Shown: positions 13,727 to 22,045 of the stretch, piece by piece
How the letters are laid out: each line of letters starts with the position of its first letter
How positions within the stretch are numbered: the stretch's first letter is position 1
Source of the DNA: a virus
DNA: 39,076 nt
IMG/VR virus record: IMGVR_UViG_3300046836_000383
Span: 1 to 39,076 of that record
Strand: one strand, 5' to 3'
Program-made: the position numbers and the translations under genes
Notes under the pieces: generated by a model
The model's database searches: none
What the model was told of the DNA's origin: nothing
The model's input: the letters and a program-made list of their open reading frames with translations, nothing else

Positions 13727-14050
13727 ATGGCGGCGAAGCACGCACAAGGTCGCGTCCATCGCGATCACCACGAAGATACCCCGCGCGACGACGCAAATGG
13801 CGGGCAGGCTGCAGAGGCAAGCAGCCTGCCCGCAGAGACGGTCGCGGCGTCGAGCGACGAATGCAGCAATTGCAATTTCTGGCTGGCGCCGCCGCCTATT
13901 CCCGAATCCGCCGATGGGAACGACCCCGCGCTGCGCGCCGCGCGCGCGCTCGGCGAACTCGGCGGCATGTGCCGCTTCCTGCCGCAAGCTATGCGCAAGC
14001 AAGGCAATGATTGGTGCGGCCAGCATCGCCGCCGCAAGTCGAGGGAGTGA
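13727..14050 (+). CDS. Small zinc-binding (Cys-rich) phage protein
   Basis: 107 aa from ATG 13727 (a GTG precedes it). The first 45 residues are variable and His/Asp/Ala-rich; a 12-bp-stem hairpin (13801-13832) lies in this part of the coding DNA. The second half has the pattern ECSNCNFW, GGMCRFLP, then DWCGQHR: four cysteines and a histidine spaced like a treble-clef zinc knuckle. Such CxxCxxW/WCGxH proteins are common in alphaproteobacterial prophages and are presumed to bind zinc and nucleic acid. Function unknown. Confidence 0.6.
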   Translation: MAAKHAQGRVHRDHHEDTPRDDANGGQAAEASSLPAETVAASSDECSNCNFWLAPPPIPESADGNDPALRAARALGELGGMCRFLPQAMRKQGNDWCGQHRRRKSRE

Positions 14051-14055
14051 GATCC

Positions 14056-14319
14056 ATGCGCGTCAATGTCTATGCCGAGGAATTGACCAGTCGCATCGTC
14101 GCGGTGGTGAAAACCGTCGAGGGCCGCACGCTGCGCGGCGTGCGCTTCATGCTCGCCTTCCCCGGCCAGGACGGCCGGCCGCAATGGTTCATTCATCGCG
14201 ACGGCGACGACGATTCGAGCGCGGTGACGTTTTGGGGCGAGCCCGATCAGCTGGTCGCGCGGCTGCGCGAGGCGATCGCGCTGCTCGAGGAAAAACCGCG
14301 CTCGACGATTGGGAGATAG
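14056..14319 (+). CDS. Small conserved-looking phage protein (MRVNVYAEE type)
   Basis: 87 aa from ATG 14056, with GGGAG 8-12 nt upstream; the longer frame to 14011 overlaps the preceding gene. Signature segments MRVNVYAEELTSRIVAVVKT, GVRFMLAFPG, WFIHRDGDDDSSAVTFWG and LVARLREAIALLEE look like a compact alpha/beta fold seen in accessory regions of many phages. No known function. Confidence 0.65.
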   Translation: MRVNVYAEELTSRIVAVVKTVEGRTLRGVRFMLAFPGQDGRPQWFIHRDGDDDSSAVTFWGEPDQLVARLREAIALLEEKPRSTIGR

Positions 14320-14323
14320 CGCC

Positions 14324-14662
14324 ATGTGCTTCGATCGCATCGGGACACGGCAACGGCAAAATTTCTGCCACAACCATCCGCCTACCGCGACGATCAACGG
14401 TTCCTATACGCGCGATGTCGGCATGGCGAAGCGCTATTCGGGCACCTACCAGTTTCTCAATCCGCCGAATGGTAACGGCGGCACGGTCGTCGGCACCGGC
14501 TCGCTCGCCATGTTCGCGGTCGGCGACGTGCTTGAGTTCCGCGGCTCCTGGCGCAACAGCGGGCAGCGCTATGTAACCGGCGTTATTCCGCCCAACTATC
14601 TGACGCTCGACGCGCCGCCGCAACCTGACGTGTTGCTTGCCGGCGAAATCAGGACGCCGTGA
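14324..14662 (+). CDS. Hypothetical phage protein, beta-rich
   Basis: 112 aa from ATG 14324 (GGGAG upstream). An alternative ATG at 14423 gives MAKRYSGTYQFLNPPNGNGG and removes the less protein-like first 33 residues. The core (GTVVGTGSLAMFAVGDVLEF, VTGVIPPNYLTLDAP) is beta-rich with a GDVL turn. It lies at the boundary between accessory and structural genes, so a minor virion role is possible. Confidence 0.5.
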   Translation: MCFDRIGTRQRQNFCHNHPPTATINGSYTRDVGMAKRYSGTYQFLNPPNGNGGTVVGTGSLAMFAVGDVLEFRGSWRNSGQRYVTGVIPPNYLTLDAPPQPDVLLAGEIRTP

Positions 14663-14663
14663 C

Positions 14664-14936
14664 GTGGCGGGTTATACGCAGCCGCCGAATTTCATGCCGT
14701 CGCGCATCGGCGAGGTCTATCGCCAGGCGACACCGATCGTCAAAACCGACAACAATCAGATCGGCCCATTCATGGCGTTGTGGGTCGGCGGCGGCGGCGA
14801 CGTGACCTTGGTGCCGACCAATTCGCTGACGCCGGTGCTGCTCGCCGCGGTGCCGGCGGGCACGATGCTCAAAATCGCCTTTCAGGGCGTGCAATCGACC
14901 GGCACGACCGCAACCGGCCTGGTGGGGCTCGGGTGA
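14664..14936 (+). CDS. Conserved head-region protein (decoration or completion protein candidate)
   Basis: 90 aa from GTG 14664. The C-terminal half (GGGGDVTLVPTNSLTPVLLA, AVPAGTMLKIAFQGVQSTGT, TATGLVGLG) matches a short beta-barrel-like protein often found just upstream of portal genes in podo- and siphophages of Alphaproteobacteria. The exact virion position is not known to me. Its stop overlaps the next start (GTGA). Confidence 0.55.
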   Translation: MAGYTQPPNFMPSRIGEVYRQATPIVKTDNNQIGPFMALWVGGGGDVTLVPTNSLTPVLLAAVPAGTMLKIAFQGVQSTGTTATGLVGLG

Positions 14937-15148
14937 GCGGCGGCGACGGGTACGATCCCTGCAACGACATCCCGCCGGGCATCGTCCTCACGCGCGCGAT
15001 CCAAGACGGTCTACTCACCGCCTATGCGGCGAACGGTTACAAGCCGCTGACGCAAGCGCAGATCGAAGCGATCACCGGCCCGGCGCCGCCCTTTCCGCAA
15101 TGGCTGCGCCGCCTGCCCGACAGCAACCCGCCACCACGATTGGGGTAA
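14933..15148 (+). CDS. Small structural-region protein
   Basis: 71 aa from GTG 14933, coupled by GTGA overlap. Acidic N-terminus (SGGDGYDPCNDIPPGIVLTR), a helix, then a Pro-rich C-terminus. No family recognised; location suggests a head-completion or chaperone-type protein. Confidence 0.45.
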   Translation: MSGGDGYDPCNDIPPGIVLTRAIQDGLLTAYAANGYKPLTQAQIEAITGPAPPFPQWLRRLPDSNPPPRLG

Positions 15149-15153
15149 AGATT

Positions 15154-15384
15154 ATGCCGTTTGGTGGAGATCACGCGCCGCCGCCGCCTGTGCAAGCCGC
15201 ACCGCCGCCGCCAGCGCCGGCGCCGCAAGTGACCGATCCCGCCGTGCAGGCCGCGGCGGCCGCGCAGCGTTTTGCGACCGCATCGGCGCAAGGCCGGCGC
15301 TCCACGATTCTCACAACCGGGCTCGGGGATACCACAACGGCGACGCTCGGCAAAAAGCAGCTGCTCGGCCAAGGCGGTCCATGA
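15154..15384 (+). CDS. Small Pro/Ala-rich protein with RSTILTTGLGD motif
   Basis: 76 aa from ATG 15154 (GGGGTAAAG upstream). The first half is Pro/Ala low complexity; the conserved part is AQGRRSTILTTGLGDTTTA followed by LGKKQLLGQ. This GRRSTILT..LGD.......K..LLG pattern recurs in a short protein next to portal genes in many phages, where it is presumed to be a minor head protein. Stop overlaps the next start (ATGA). Confidence 0.6.
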   Translation: MPFGGDHAPPPPVQAAPPPPAPAPQVTDPAVQAAAAAQRFATASAQGRRSTILTTGLGDTTTATLGKKQLLGQGGP

Positions 15385-15707
15385 CCGGCATGGATGTCCA
15401 CGATCCAACGAGCACGCCCGGCCTCGCGCCAGTCTCGGGAATCGCGCCGGCGCCCGGCTTGCCGGCGCCTGGCACTAAGGATGCGGTTGCGCCGCTCTTC
15501 GCGCAAAAGATGGACGGCACGCAGCCGGTGCCGTCGCCGGCGCAAATGAGCGCGGTCGATGCCGGCAATCTGCGCAATGCGCTGTTCGCGCAAGAGCTCG
15601 CCAAAGGCACAACGGCGACGCAGCGCTCGACCGTCTTGACGCGCACCCGCGACGGCACCCGCACCGCGCCGCGCGCCGCGCCGGCGAAGCAACCGAGTCT
15701 GGAATAG
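15381..15707 (+). CDS. Pro/Ala-rich minor protein, possibly related to its upstream neighbour
   Basis: 108 aa, ATGA-coupled. Mostly low complexity (APVSGIAPAPGLPAPG). Residues 80-95 contain TQRSTVLTRTRDG, which echoes RRSTILTTGLGD in the preceding protein, hinting at ancient duplication. Lies four bp before the portal gene. Confidence 0.45.
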   Translation: MTGMDVHDPTSTPGLAPVSGIAPAPGLPAPGTKDAVAPLFAQKMDGTQPVPSPAQMSAVDAGNLRNALFAQELAKGTTATQRSTVLTRTRDGTRTAPRAAPAKQPSLE

Positions 15708-15711
15708 CGCG

Positions 15712-17442
15712 ATGGCAAGCGATCGGGCGAAAGAGATCACGCGCCGCTTCGATCGCCTCAAAGGCGATCGCGGCACGTTTGAGGCCCATTGGCAGCAAGT
15801 CGCTGATTTTTGCCATCCCGAGCGCTCGGAATACGTCACGCAAAAATCGCCCGGCCAGAAGCGCATGCAGCACATTTACGACGCGACGCCGGTGCTGGCG
15901 CTCGAGCAATTCGCGGCCGGGCTGCATTCGCTGCTCACCTCGCCGTCGCTGCGCTGGTTCACGCTGCGGTGCGAGGATGAGCGCTTGAACGCGAATCAGC
16001 GCGTGCAGCTCTGGCTCGAGGATACGAGCGAGCGCATGTATGCGATCTTCAACGGGCCGAAGCATAATTTCGCGTCGCAATCCAACGAGCTCTATCTCGA
16101 CATCGGCTCGATCGGCACCGCCGTCATGGCGGTGATCGAGAGCGCGCGGTCGGGCATCCTGTTCTCGACGCGGCATATGCGCGAATGCGTCATCGCCGAG
16201 AACGAAGAGGATCGGGTCGACACGCTGATCCGCAAATGGAGCTTCACGGCGCAGCAAGCGGTCCAGGCGTGGCCGAAATCGCCGCGCTGCCCGTGCGGGC
16301 CGGGGGAGAAGGTGCTCGCGGCGCTCGAGAACAACCCAGACAAGAAATTCGCGTTCATGCACGCGGTCCGCCCGCGGCTCGATCGCAATCCCGATCGCGG
16401 CGGCGAGACGCAGCACATGGAATGGGAGAGCGTCTATCTCAGCTGCGAGGACATGGAAGAAATCTCGGTCGGCGGCTTTCCCGAGTTTCCCTATCTGGTG
16501 CCGCGCTTCTCCAAGATCACCGGCGAGATCTATGGCCGCGGGCCGGGCATGATGGCGCTGCCCGACATCAAGATGCTCAACGAGATGATGCGCACGGTGC
16601 TCAAAGCCGCGCAGAAGGTCATCGACCCGCCGCTCGATCTGCCCGATCAGGGCTACATCATGCCGATCAGGACCGAGGCGGGCTCGCTCAACTATCACCG
16701 CCGCTCGCTCAATCCGAACGATCGCATCCTGCCGATCAAGACCGATGGCAATGTCAATCTCGGCATCGAGCTCCTGAATTCGATCCGCCAGCAGATCATC
16801 CGCGCGTTTTACGTCGACTACATGCTGATGCCGTCCGATCAGTCCGATCCGGCGAGCTCGGGCAAAGGCGTGACAGCGACCTACGTGCTGCAGCAACGCG
16901 ACGAAAAGATGCGGCTGATGTCGCCGATGCTGGCGCGGCTGCAATCGGAATTCCTGTCGCCGCTGATCGATCGCGTGTTCGCGATGCTGTTCCGCAAGAG
17001 CCTGGCGCTGCGCTTCCGGCCCGATGCGCCGCTGATGGCGCCGCCGCCCGAATTGTCGGGCGTCGCGCTGCGCGTCGAATACGTGTCGCCGATCGCTGTC
17101 GCGCAGAAATCGAGCGAGATGGAACAGATCATGCGGCTGATCCAGCTGACCGAAAGCCTGCTTCCGATCAATCAGAATGCCGGCGCCGTGCTCGATACCG
17201 ATCAGATCGTGCGCGTCGGCGGCCGCATCCTCAATTCGCCGCCGTCAATCATCAAGACGCCCGAGAGGCTGCAGCAGGAACAGCAGCAGCAAGCCGAAGC
17301 TCAGCAGGCGATGCAGCAGCACATGCAGCTTGAAAGCATGGCGGGCTCGGCGAAGGACGCGACCGGCGCGGTCAAGAACCTCGCCGATGCGCATGCCGCC
17401 GTGCAAGGCGCCGGCGGCGGTCCGGTGCAGGAGGCGGCATGA
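15712..17442 (+). CDS. Portal protein (T7 gp8-like head-tail connector)
   Basis: 576 aa. Recognised as the podovirus head-to-tail connector family: N-terminal RFDRLKGDRGTFEAHWQQVA, DFCHPERSE, the helix EQFAAGLHSLLTSPSLRWF, central GPGMMALPDIKMLNEMMRTV and KAAQKVIDPPL, and the C-terminal GVTATYVLQQRDEKMRLMSP region. The last 50 residues are Gln/Ala-rich, like the disordered tail of other connectors. It forms the dodecameric ring at the DNA entry vertex. Stop overlaps the next ATG. Confidence 0.92.
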   Translation: MASDRAKEITRRFDRLKGDRGTFEAHWQQVADFCHPERSEYVTQKSPGQKRMQHIYDATPVLALEQFAAGLHSLLTSPSLRWFTLRCEDERLNANQRVQLWLEDTSERMYAIFNGPKHNFASQSNELYLDIGSIGTAVMAVIESARSGILFSTRHMRECVIAENEEDRVDTLIRKWSFTAQQAVQAWPKSPRCPCGPGEKVLAALENNPDKKFAFMHAVRPRLDRNPDRGGETQHMEWESVYLSCEDMEEISVGGFPEFPYLVPRFSKITGEIYGRGPGMMALPDIKMLNEMMRTVLKAAQKVIDPPLDLPDQGYIMPIRTEAGSLNYHRRSLNPNDRILPIKTDGNVNLGIELLNSIRQQIIRAFYVDYMLMPSDQSDPASSGKGVTATYVLQQRDEKMRLMSPMLARLQSEFLSPLIDRVFAMLFRKSLALRFRPDAPLMAPPPELSGVALRVEYVSPIAVAQKSSEMEQIMRLIQLTESLLPINQNAGAVLDTDQIVRVGGRILNSPPSIIKTPERLQQEQQQQAEAQQAMQQHMQLESMAGSAKDATGAVKNLADAHAAVQGAGGGPVQEAA

Positions 17443-17657
17443 TGGATGGCATCGACATCCTCGGGACACCGCTCAGCGAAGAGCGCATCGAGAAAGCAGC
17501 GCTGTCGATCGCGCGCTGCCGGACGTGGGAGGATCTGCCGCTGCCGCCGTCGAGCGGCGACCACACGCGCTATGTGCCGGCGATGATCGCCTATTACCGC
17601 CGCGTCGCGCGCCGCGCGCTCGAAGCCTATCAGTCTAACCAGGTGGTGATGACGTGA
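17439..17657 (+). CDS. Small protein after the portal
   Basis: 72 aa, ATGA overlap with the portal stop. Mixed alpha/beta, with RCRTWEDLPLPPSSGDHTRY and YYRRVARRALEAY. No family recognised; coupled on both sides, which places it in the head operon. A chaperone or head-completion role is guesswork. Confidence 0.5.
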   Translation: MMDGIDILGTPLSEERIEKAALSIARCRTWEDLPLPPSSGDHTRYVPAMIAYYRRVARRALEAYQSNQVVMT

Positions 17658-18064
17658 AAGCGTTGCGCGAACTCCCTGCGAAAGAGCGCTTCGATCGCGT
17701 GATGAATGAGATCGTGCTCGGCATGGTGTGCGACGGCAACGGGCCGCGCTTTCGCTGCGGCCTGCATCCGACTTGGGCACCGCGCGTGGTCGTGCCGCCG
17801 GTCGCGATCGGCGATCCGCCGGGCGAATTCCGGGCGCTGCGCATGATGACGGCGCTGCATTATTGCGACATGCATTTTGTCGCCTTCAACGTCGCGGATT
17901 TTCTCGACGCGGCGCGCAAGCGCGATTTCGAGCGCGTCGCCGCGGCCAAGCGCGGGCATGGTTATCGCTGCGATTTCGAGCAAGCGCGCATCGAGCGCGT
18001 GCGCATCGATACACCCGAATATCGCGCCTTCATCGCCGCGCTGGCGACACGGAGAAATCGGTGA
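17654..18064 (+). CDS. Hypothetical head-operon protein with Cys/His residues
   Basis: 136 aa from GTG 17654 (GTGA overlap). Contains GMVCDGNGPRFRCGLHPTW, LHYCDMHF and RGHGYRCDFEQARIER. The spread of four Cys and several His could form a zinc site, but the spacing matches no family I know. The C-terminal RVRIDTPEYRAFIAAL is helical. Confidence 0.5.
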   Translation: MKALRELPAKERFDRVMNEIVLGMVCDGNGPRFRCGLHPTWAPRVVVPPVAIGDPPGEFRALRMMTALHYCDMHFVAFNVADFLDAARKRDFERVAAAKRGHGYRCDFEQARIERVRIDTPEYRAFIAALATRRNR

Positions 18065-18363
18065 TGGCGACGCCGAAGCAAGTCATCGCGCAATGGCGCC
18101 GGCGGCTTGCGGTCAACGCCGCCTATCGCAATCTCTTCGTTGCCTCGATGGACGGCCCGGTCGTGCTGCGCGACCTGGCGCGCGAAGCCGGCTTGTTCTC
18201 GATCTCTTTCGACGGCGACCCTTACGGCACCGTGTTCAACGAAGGCAAGCGCGCGATGGTGCTGTTCATCATGCGCGAGCTCCGGTGGAGCGAGCAGGAT
18301 TTGATGGCGCTGGCGCGCGAGCGCGACAGCGAAAACCCGTTCGCTGAAACGGAAGAGGCGTAG
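18064..18363 (+). CDS. Bbp19-like phage protein
   Basis: 99 aa from ATG 18064 (TGATG overlap). The sequence FVASMDGPVVLRDLAREAGL, FSISFDGDPYGTVFNEGKRA, MVLFIMRELRWSEQDLMAL follows the Bbp19 pattern: a helical protein with a D..P....F..GKR.....I...L core. It is found between portal and scaffold/capsid genes in podoviruses such as Bordetella phage BPP-1. Role unknown, presumed morphogenetic. Confidence 0.7.
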   Translation: MATPKQVIAQWRRRLAVNAAYRNLFVASMDGPVVLRDLAREAGLFSISFDGDPYGTVFNEGKRAMVLFIMRELRWSEQDLMALARERDSENPFAETEEA

Positions 18364-18374
18364 GGAGGATTGCG

Positions 18375-18620
18375 ATGTGCTTCACCGCGCTCTGGCTGGT
18401 TCATACATTGGTGTGGCTGGTCGTTGTCTGCGGCGTTGTCGCCGTTCTGATGCGGCTCCTGCCGGTCGTTTTGGGCTGGCTCGGCTGGGCGGGCACGCTC
18501 GCGATGCAGGTCATTCGCATCATTGTCGCGGTGATCGTGATCGTGGCGCTGATTTGGCTTTGTTACGACCTTTACGTCTGCACGCTCGGCGGACACGCCT
18601 TATTAGGCCCGAGGGCATGA
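18375..18620 (+). CDS. Small two-span membrane protein (holin candidate)
   Basis: 81 aa with AGGGAGGA upstream of ATG 18375. Two hydrophobic segments: residues 4-35 (LWLVHTLVWLVVVCGVVAVL and on) and 43-66 (VIRIIVAVIVIVALIWLCYD). Size and topology would suit a holin, but no endolysin lies beside it, and similar membrane proteins occur in this position in related head operons without lysis data. The function call is therefore only a candidate. Confidence 0.5.
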   Translation: MCFTALWLVHTLVWLVVVCGVVAVLMRLLPVVLGWLGWAGTLAMQVIRIIVAVIVIVALIWLCYDLYVCTLGGHALLGPRA

Positions 18621-18621
18621 C

Positions 18622-18768
18622 ATGCCGCTGACCAAGAAGGGCAACACGATCATGACCGCGATGGCCGATCAGTACGGGCCGAAGAAGGGCAAGCAGATTT
18701 TTTACGCCTCGCGCAACAAAGGCAAAATCAAGGGCGTCGACCGCACGCGGCAGCGCCCGAGCAAGTGA
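18622..18768 (+). CDS. Very small basic phage protein
   Basis: 48 aa from ATG 18622 (GAGGGC upstream). Contains KKGNTIMTAMADQYGPKKG and IFYASRNKGKIKGV, a Lys/Gly-rich pattern (KK...YG.KKGK..FYAS.NKG.I.GV) that recurs as a tiny ORF in phage head modules. Probably nucleic-acid binding because of its charge; no assigned function. Confidence 0.6.
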   Translation: MPLTKKGNTIMTAMADQYGPKKGKQIFYASRNKGKIKGVDRTRQRPSK

Positions 18769-18780
18769 AGAGGTTGATTT

Positions 18781-19752
18781 ATGCGATTCCCGATTCAAAC
18801 TTTCGGCGTCGACCCTGCTCTCCTGCCTGCAGACGATGCCGGGGCAGCGTCGGCGGCCACTGTCTCCCCCCGAGCAGGTGGGCCGCCGGCGGGCGCCGGC
18901 GCGGGAGATGGCGCCGGTGGGGCTGGCGGCGGTGGGGGCGGCGGTGGTGGCGGCGGCGATGGCGCGGCAGCGCCGGTATTCGCCGAAACCCTGCCGGCCG
19001 ACATTCGCGGCGACGCCGCGTTCCGCGACATCAAGGATCTCGGCGGCCTGGCGAAATCCTATCTGCATGCGTCGAAGCTGATCGGCCGCGACCCAAAATC
19101 CGTGCTCGCGCTGCCCGGCGCCGACGATCAGAAGGCTTGGGGCGAAGTCTATGACCGGCTCGGCCGGCCGCCGGCGCCGGACAAATACCAATTGAAGGCG
19201 CCGACCTTGCCCGAGGGCATGAGCGTCAACGAAACGCTGCAAAAGAATTTCGTGGCGAAAGCCTGGGAGCTCGGCTTTACCGACAAGCAAGTCGGCGCGC
19301 TTTACGATTGGTGGAACAGCCAGGGCGTCGATGCGCACAAAGCCGCGACCGAGCGCACCGTGCGCGACCACGACGCCAATGTCGCGACGCTCAAAAGCGA
19401 ATACGGCGCGGCCTACGATCAGAAGATCGATTTGGCGCATCGCGCGCTGGCGCATTACGGCGATGATTCGCTGGTCGACTATCTCGACAAGACGCAACTC
19501 GGCAACAACCCGGCGATGGTCAAGCTCTTCGTCAAGCTCGGCGAAGGCTTGTCCGAGGACGGTGTGATCGGTCGCGCCGGCGATGGCGGCCGCGCCGGCG
19601 CGCTGTCGCCGGCCGAGGCGCAGCAAGAGATCGCCGCGCGACAGCGCGACACGGTGTTCATGAAGGATTATCAGGATAAGCGCGCGCCCGGCCATACCGA
19701 TGCGATGGGCCAGATGGAGCGGCTTTATAAATTCGCTTATCCCGACGAATGA
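18781..19752 (+). CDS. Capsid assembly scaffolding protein (probable)
   Basis: 323 aa directly before the major capsid gene. N-terminal 65 residues are Ala/Gly-rich with a run of about 17 Gly (one Ala within). Residues 68-130 (LPADIRGDAAFRDIKDLGGL, AKSYLHASKLIGRDP, KAWGEVYDRLGRPPAPDKYQ) match the conserved domain of phage scaffold-like proteins. The rest is a long charged helical region ending QMERLYKFAYPDE, as expected for a C-terminal capsid-binding helix. It would guide prohead assembly and then leave. Confidence 0.75.
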   Translation: MRFPIQTFGVDPALLPADDAGAASAATVSPRAGGPPAGAGAGDGAGGAGGGGGGGGGGGDGAAAPVFAETLPADIRGDAAFRDIKDLGGLAKSYLHASKLIGRDPKSVLALPGADDQKAWGEVYDRLGRPPAPDKYQLKAPTLPEGMSVNETLQKNFVAKAWELGFTDKQVGALYDWWNSQGVDAHKAATERTVRDHDANVATLKSEYGAAYDQKIDLAHRALAHYGDDSLVDYLDKTQLGNNPAMVKLFVKLGEGLSEDGVIGRAGDGGRAGALSPAEAQQEIAARQRDTVFMKDYQDKRAPGHTDAMGQMERLYKFAYPDE

Positions 19753-19958
19753 ATTGCGGCGGCCGGGGAGCTCGCGCGTGACAGCGCGGGTCCGGTCAAA
19801 GCCATCGGCGCAAGGCGGCCGTTAAACGCCAGGCACGGGTCCAACGTGGTTGCCACCCTTTCAGGCGCGCAACGGGGTCGGGGAGCTCAACCGAAACAGT
19901 GCAACCGAGGGCGCCGCTCTGGAAGAACGGCGCACCCTCTCTCGAATTGGAGTGCCCG
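19753..19958 (+). other. Capsid gene leader with hairpin
   Basis: 206 nt without a gene. GAGGGCGCCG (around 19906) can pair with CGGCGCACCCTC (around 19929) apart from a small bulge, placing a hairpin in the 5' leader of the major capsid mRNA. No clear promoter boxes. Such leaders often carry mRNA-stabilising structures. Confidence 0.35.
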
Positions 19959-20873
19959 ATGTCTTTCACCATCACGACCGCCTTCGTTCAACAATTCAGC
20001 GGCAATGTCCGGTTCATCGCGCAACAGCAAGAGTCGCGATTGCGCATGACCTGCCTCGAGGACACGATCACCGGCGAAAGCGCGTTCCTCGATCAATTGG
20101 CGCCGACCGCCGCGGTGAAGCGCACGCAGCGCCACGGCGATAGCCCGATCCTTAACTCGCTGCATCTGCGTCGCCGCGTCACGCCTTACGATTACGAATG
20201 GGGCGATCTCGTCGATCAGGAAGATAAAGTTCGCACCCTGATCGATCCCGAGAGCAATTACGCACGCAACGCCGGCTATGCGATGAAGCGCGGCGAGGAC
20301 GACGAAATCATCAATGCCTTTTTCGTCAACGCCTATACCGGCAAGGACGGCTCGACCGTCGCGCCGTGGCCCGCCGGCGATCCGCAGCTGCAGCCCGCCA
20401 AGCCCGGCACGGTTGTCGCGGTCAATTCCTGGGCCTACGGCAATGGCGCCGGCAATGCCGGCATGACGATCTCGAAAGTGATCGAGGCGAAAGTCGCGCT
20501 TGACGCGGCCGAAGGCGACGAGAGCGAGCCGCGTTACATGGCGTGCTCGGCGCAGCAAGTCGGCAACATGCTGGCAACGACCGAAGCCACCTCGGCCGAT
20601 TACAACTCGGTCAAGGCGCTGGTCAACGGCGAGATCAACACCTTCCTCGGGTTTAACTGGATCAGGACCGAGCGCTTGGGCCTCGATGCCAATGGCTTCC
20701 GCCGCTGCGCCGCCTATCGCCGCAGCGCGATGGGCTTTGGCGTCGCCAAGGATGTGTGGTCGCGCATTCAAGAACGGGCCGACAAAAGCTTCTCGGTCTA
20801 CGTCTATTGCGCGATGTCGGTCGGCGCGGCGCGGCTCGAAGAGTGCAAGCTCGCCGAGATTAAGTGCGCGTGA
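19959..20873 (+). CDS. Major capsid protein
   Basis: 304 aa from ATG 19959 (GGAG 9-12 nt upstream); the in-frame extension to 19899 reads as leader. Recognisable conserved parts are FVQQFSGNVRFIAQQQESRL, HGDSPILNSLHLRRRVTPYD, DWGDLVD-like WGDLVDQEDKVRTLIDPES, and YNSVKALVNGEINTFLGFNW. This is the HK97-fold coat type of alphaproteobacterial podoviruses, with scaffold encoded just upstream. Its own leader and the terminator at 21413 fit high expression. Confidence 0.88.
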   Translation: MSFTITTAFVQQFSGNVRFIAQQQESRLRMTCLEDTITGESAFLDQLAPTAAVKRTQRHGDSPILNSLHLRRRVTPYDYEWGDLVDQEDKVRTLIDPESNYARNAGYAMKRGEDDEIINAFFVNAYTGKDGSTVAPWPAGDPQLQPAKPGTVVAVNSWAYGNGAGNAGMTISKVIEAKVALDAAEGDESEPRYMACSAQQVGNMLATTEATSADYNSVKALVNGEINTFLGFNWIRTERLGLDANGFRRCAAYRRSAMGFGVAKDVWSRIQERADKSFSVYVYCAMSVGAARLEECKLAEIKCA

Positions 20874-20920
20874 GCCGAGCGCGCTAGTCCCTTCCCTCTT
20901 TCCGATCAGGAGATTTCCAA

Positions 20921-21394
20921 ATGCCTGCTTCCAATGCCAATGGTCAAATCATGGCGATGCTGAAAGCCAATTCTGCCGGCGCCGTGCAACAGCTTCCGCC
21001 GGTCACGCTCAACCGCTCGCGCGAGCGCTCGATCCTCGAGACAATCACGTTCGCGGCGCAAGCCGCCGGCGCCAAGATCGCCGTGGCACGCGTGCCGATC
21101 GGCGCGGCACTGACATCGATCACGCTCATGTCCGATACCGCGAGCGCCGTCACTTTCCAGGCTGGCGATTTCAACAACGCGGCGGCCTATAGCGCGGCGG
21201 TGGCGATCGCCGCGCCGAATGCCAAACAAGACATCCTCGGCATGCCTGGCTTCGGCAGCATCATTGTGATCGGCTACGACAGCGACAGCGGCCGCACCGA
21301 TCTCGGCTACGAGGACATCATTCTGACGACCGCCGGCGGTGCCTTGCCGGCGGCCGGCACGCTGCGCGTGCGCACGGGTTTTGTCCTCGACTGA
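20921..21394 (+). CDS. Small head protein (decoration-protein candidate)
   Basis: 157 aa, good AGGAGA site before ATG 20921. Beta-rich, low in charge and without cysteine (AALTSITLMSDTASAVTFQA, KQDILGMPGFGSIIVIGYDS). Its position directly after the coat gene and before a terminator points to a capsid decoration or minor head protein. No family named with certainty. Confidence 0.6.
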   Translation: MPASNANGQIMAMLKANSAGAVQQLPPVTLNRSRERSILETITFAAQAAGAKIAVARVPIGAALTSITLMSDTASAVTFQAGDFNNAAAYSAAVAIAAPNAKQDILGMPGFGSIIVIGYDSDSGRTDLGYEDIILTTAGGALPAAGTLRVRTGFVLD

Positions 21395-21412
21395 TGCGTC
21401 CATGTGAGCCTT

Positions 21413-21449
21413 CCGGCGCGCAAACCTCCCCTTGCGCGCCGGGCTTTTT
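21413..21449 (+). terminator. Strong rho-independent terminator after head genes
   Basis: Perfect 11-bp stem CCGGCGCGCAA (21413-21423) with TTGCGCGCCGG (21432-21442), 8-nt loop, followed by GCTTTTT. It separates the capsid genes from the tail genes, which therefore depend on read-through or an unseen promoter. Confidence 0.9.
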
Positions 21450-21465
21450 CCCATGAGGCGCGGCG

Positions 21466-22038
21466 ATGGCACAAACCGACAGCATCGTTTCGATCTGCAA
21501 TATCGGCCTGATCGCGCTGGGCGAATTGCCGATCGAATCGCTCGACGACCCCTATAAGCGCGCGGCGTTGTGCCGCGAGCGCTACGACGACATTCGCCGC
21601 GCCGTGCTGCGCGGCCATATCTGGAATTGCGCGCGCAAGCGTGCGGTGCTGGCGGATGCGCCGGCGCAACCGCTGTTCGGCTGGCAGCACGCCTATCAGC
21701 TGCCCGACGATTTTCTTCGTGTCGTCAAGCTCAACGACAACGATCTCGTTAAATGGGAGATCGAAGGCGACACGCTTCTGACCAACACCGATCCGCCGGC
21801 CAACCTGATCTATATCTGGGATTTGCAGGACACGACGAAATTCGACGCGCTGTTGGTGCAGGCGCTCGGCAAGACGATCGCCGCCGAGCTCGCCGAGCCG
21901 CTAACGCAAAGCGACTCGAAAGTGCAAGGGCTTCTGCGCGAGGTCGACGACAAGACCGGCCAGGCGCGCAGCATCGGCAGTCAGGAATCGAGCCCGGAGG
22001 AATGGGATGTCGATCGCTGGCTGCGCGCGCGCTGGTGA
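21466..22038 (+). CDS. Tail tubular protein A (T7 gp11-like)
   Basis: 190 aa. Typical gp11 features: IVSICNIGLIALGELPIESL near the N-terminus, KRAALCRERYDDIRRAVLRG, NCARKRAVLA, the QLPDDFLRVVKLN segment, and DALLVQALGKTIAAELAEPL. It forms the ring beneath the portal that joins head and nozzle. Length fits the family. Confidence 0.88.
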   Translation: MAQTDSIVSICNIGLIALGELPIESLDDPYKRAALCRERYDDIRRAVLRGHIWNCARKRAVLADAPAQPLFGWQHAYQLPDDFLRVVKLNDNDLVKWEIEGDTLLTNTDPPANLIYIWDLQDTTKFDALLVQALGKTIAAELAEPLTQSDSKVQGLLREVDDKTGQARSIGSQESSPEEWDVDRWLRARW

Positions 22039-22045
22039 GTGAGCG

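Noticed and set aside
13801-13832. 12-bp-stem hairpin as terminator
   Set aside because: It lies inside the coding frame of the Cys-rich protein and is not followed by a T-run; the coding frame continues to conserved cysteines.
15475-16944. 489-codon minus-strand ORF opposite the portal gene
   Set aside because: It is Arg/His/Asp-rich mirror sequence of a well-recognised portal gene, as expected from GC-rich codon use.
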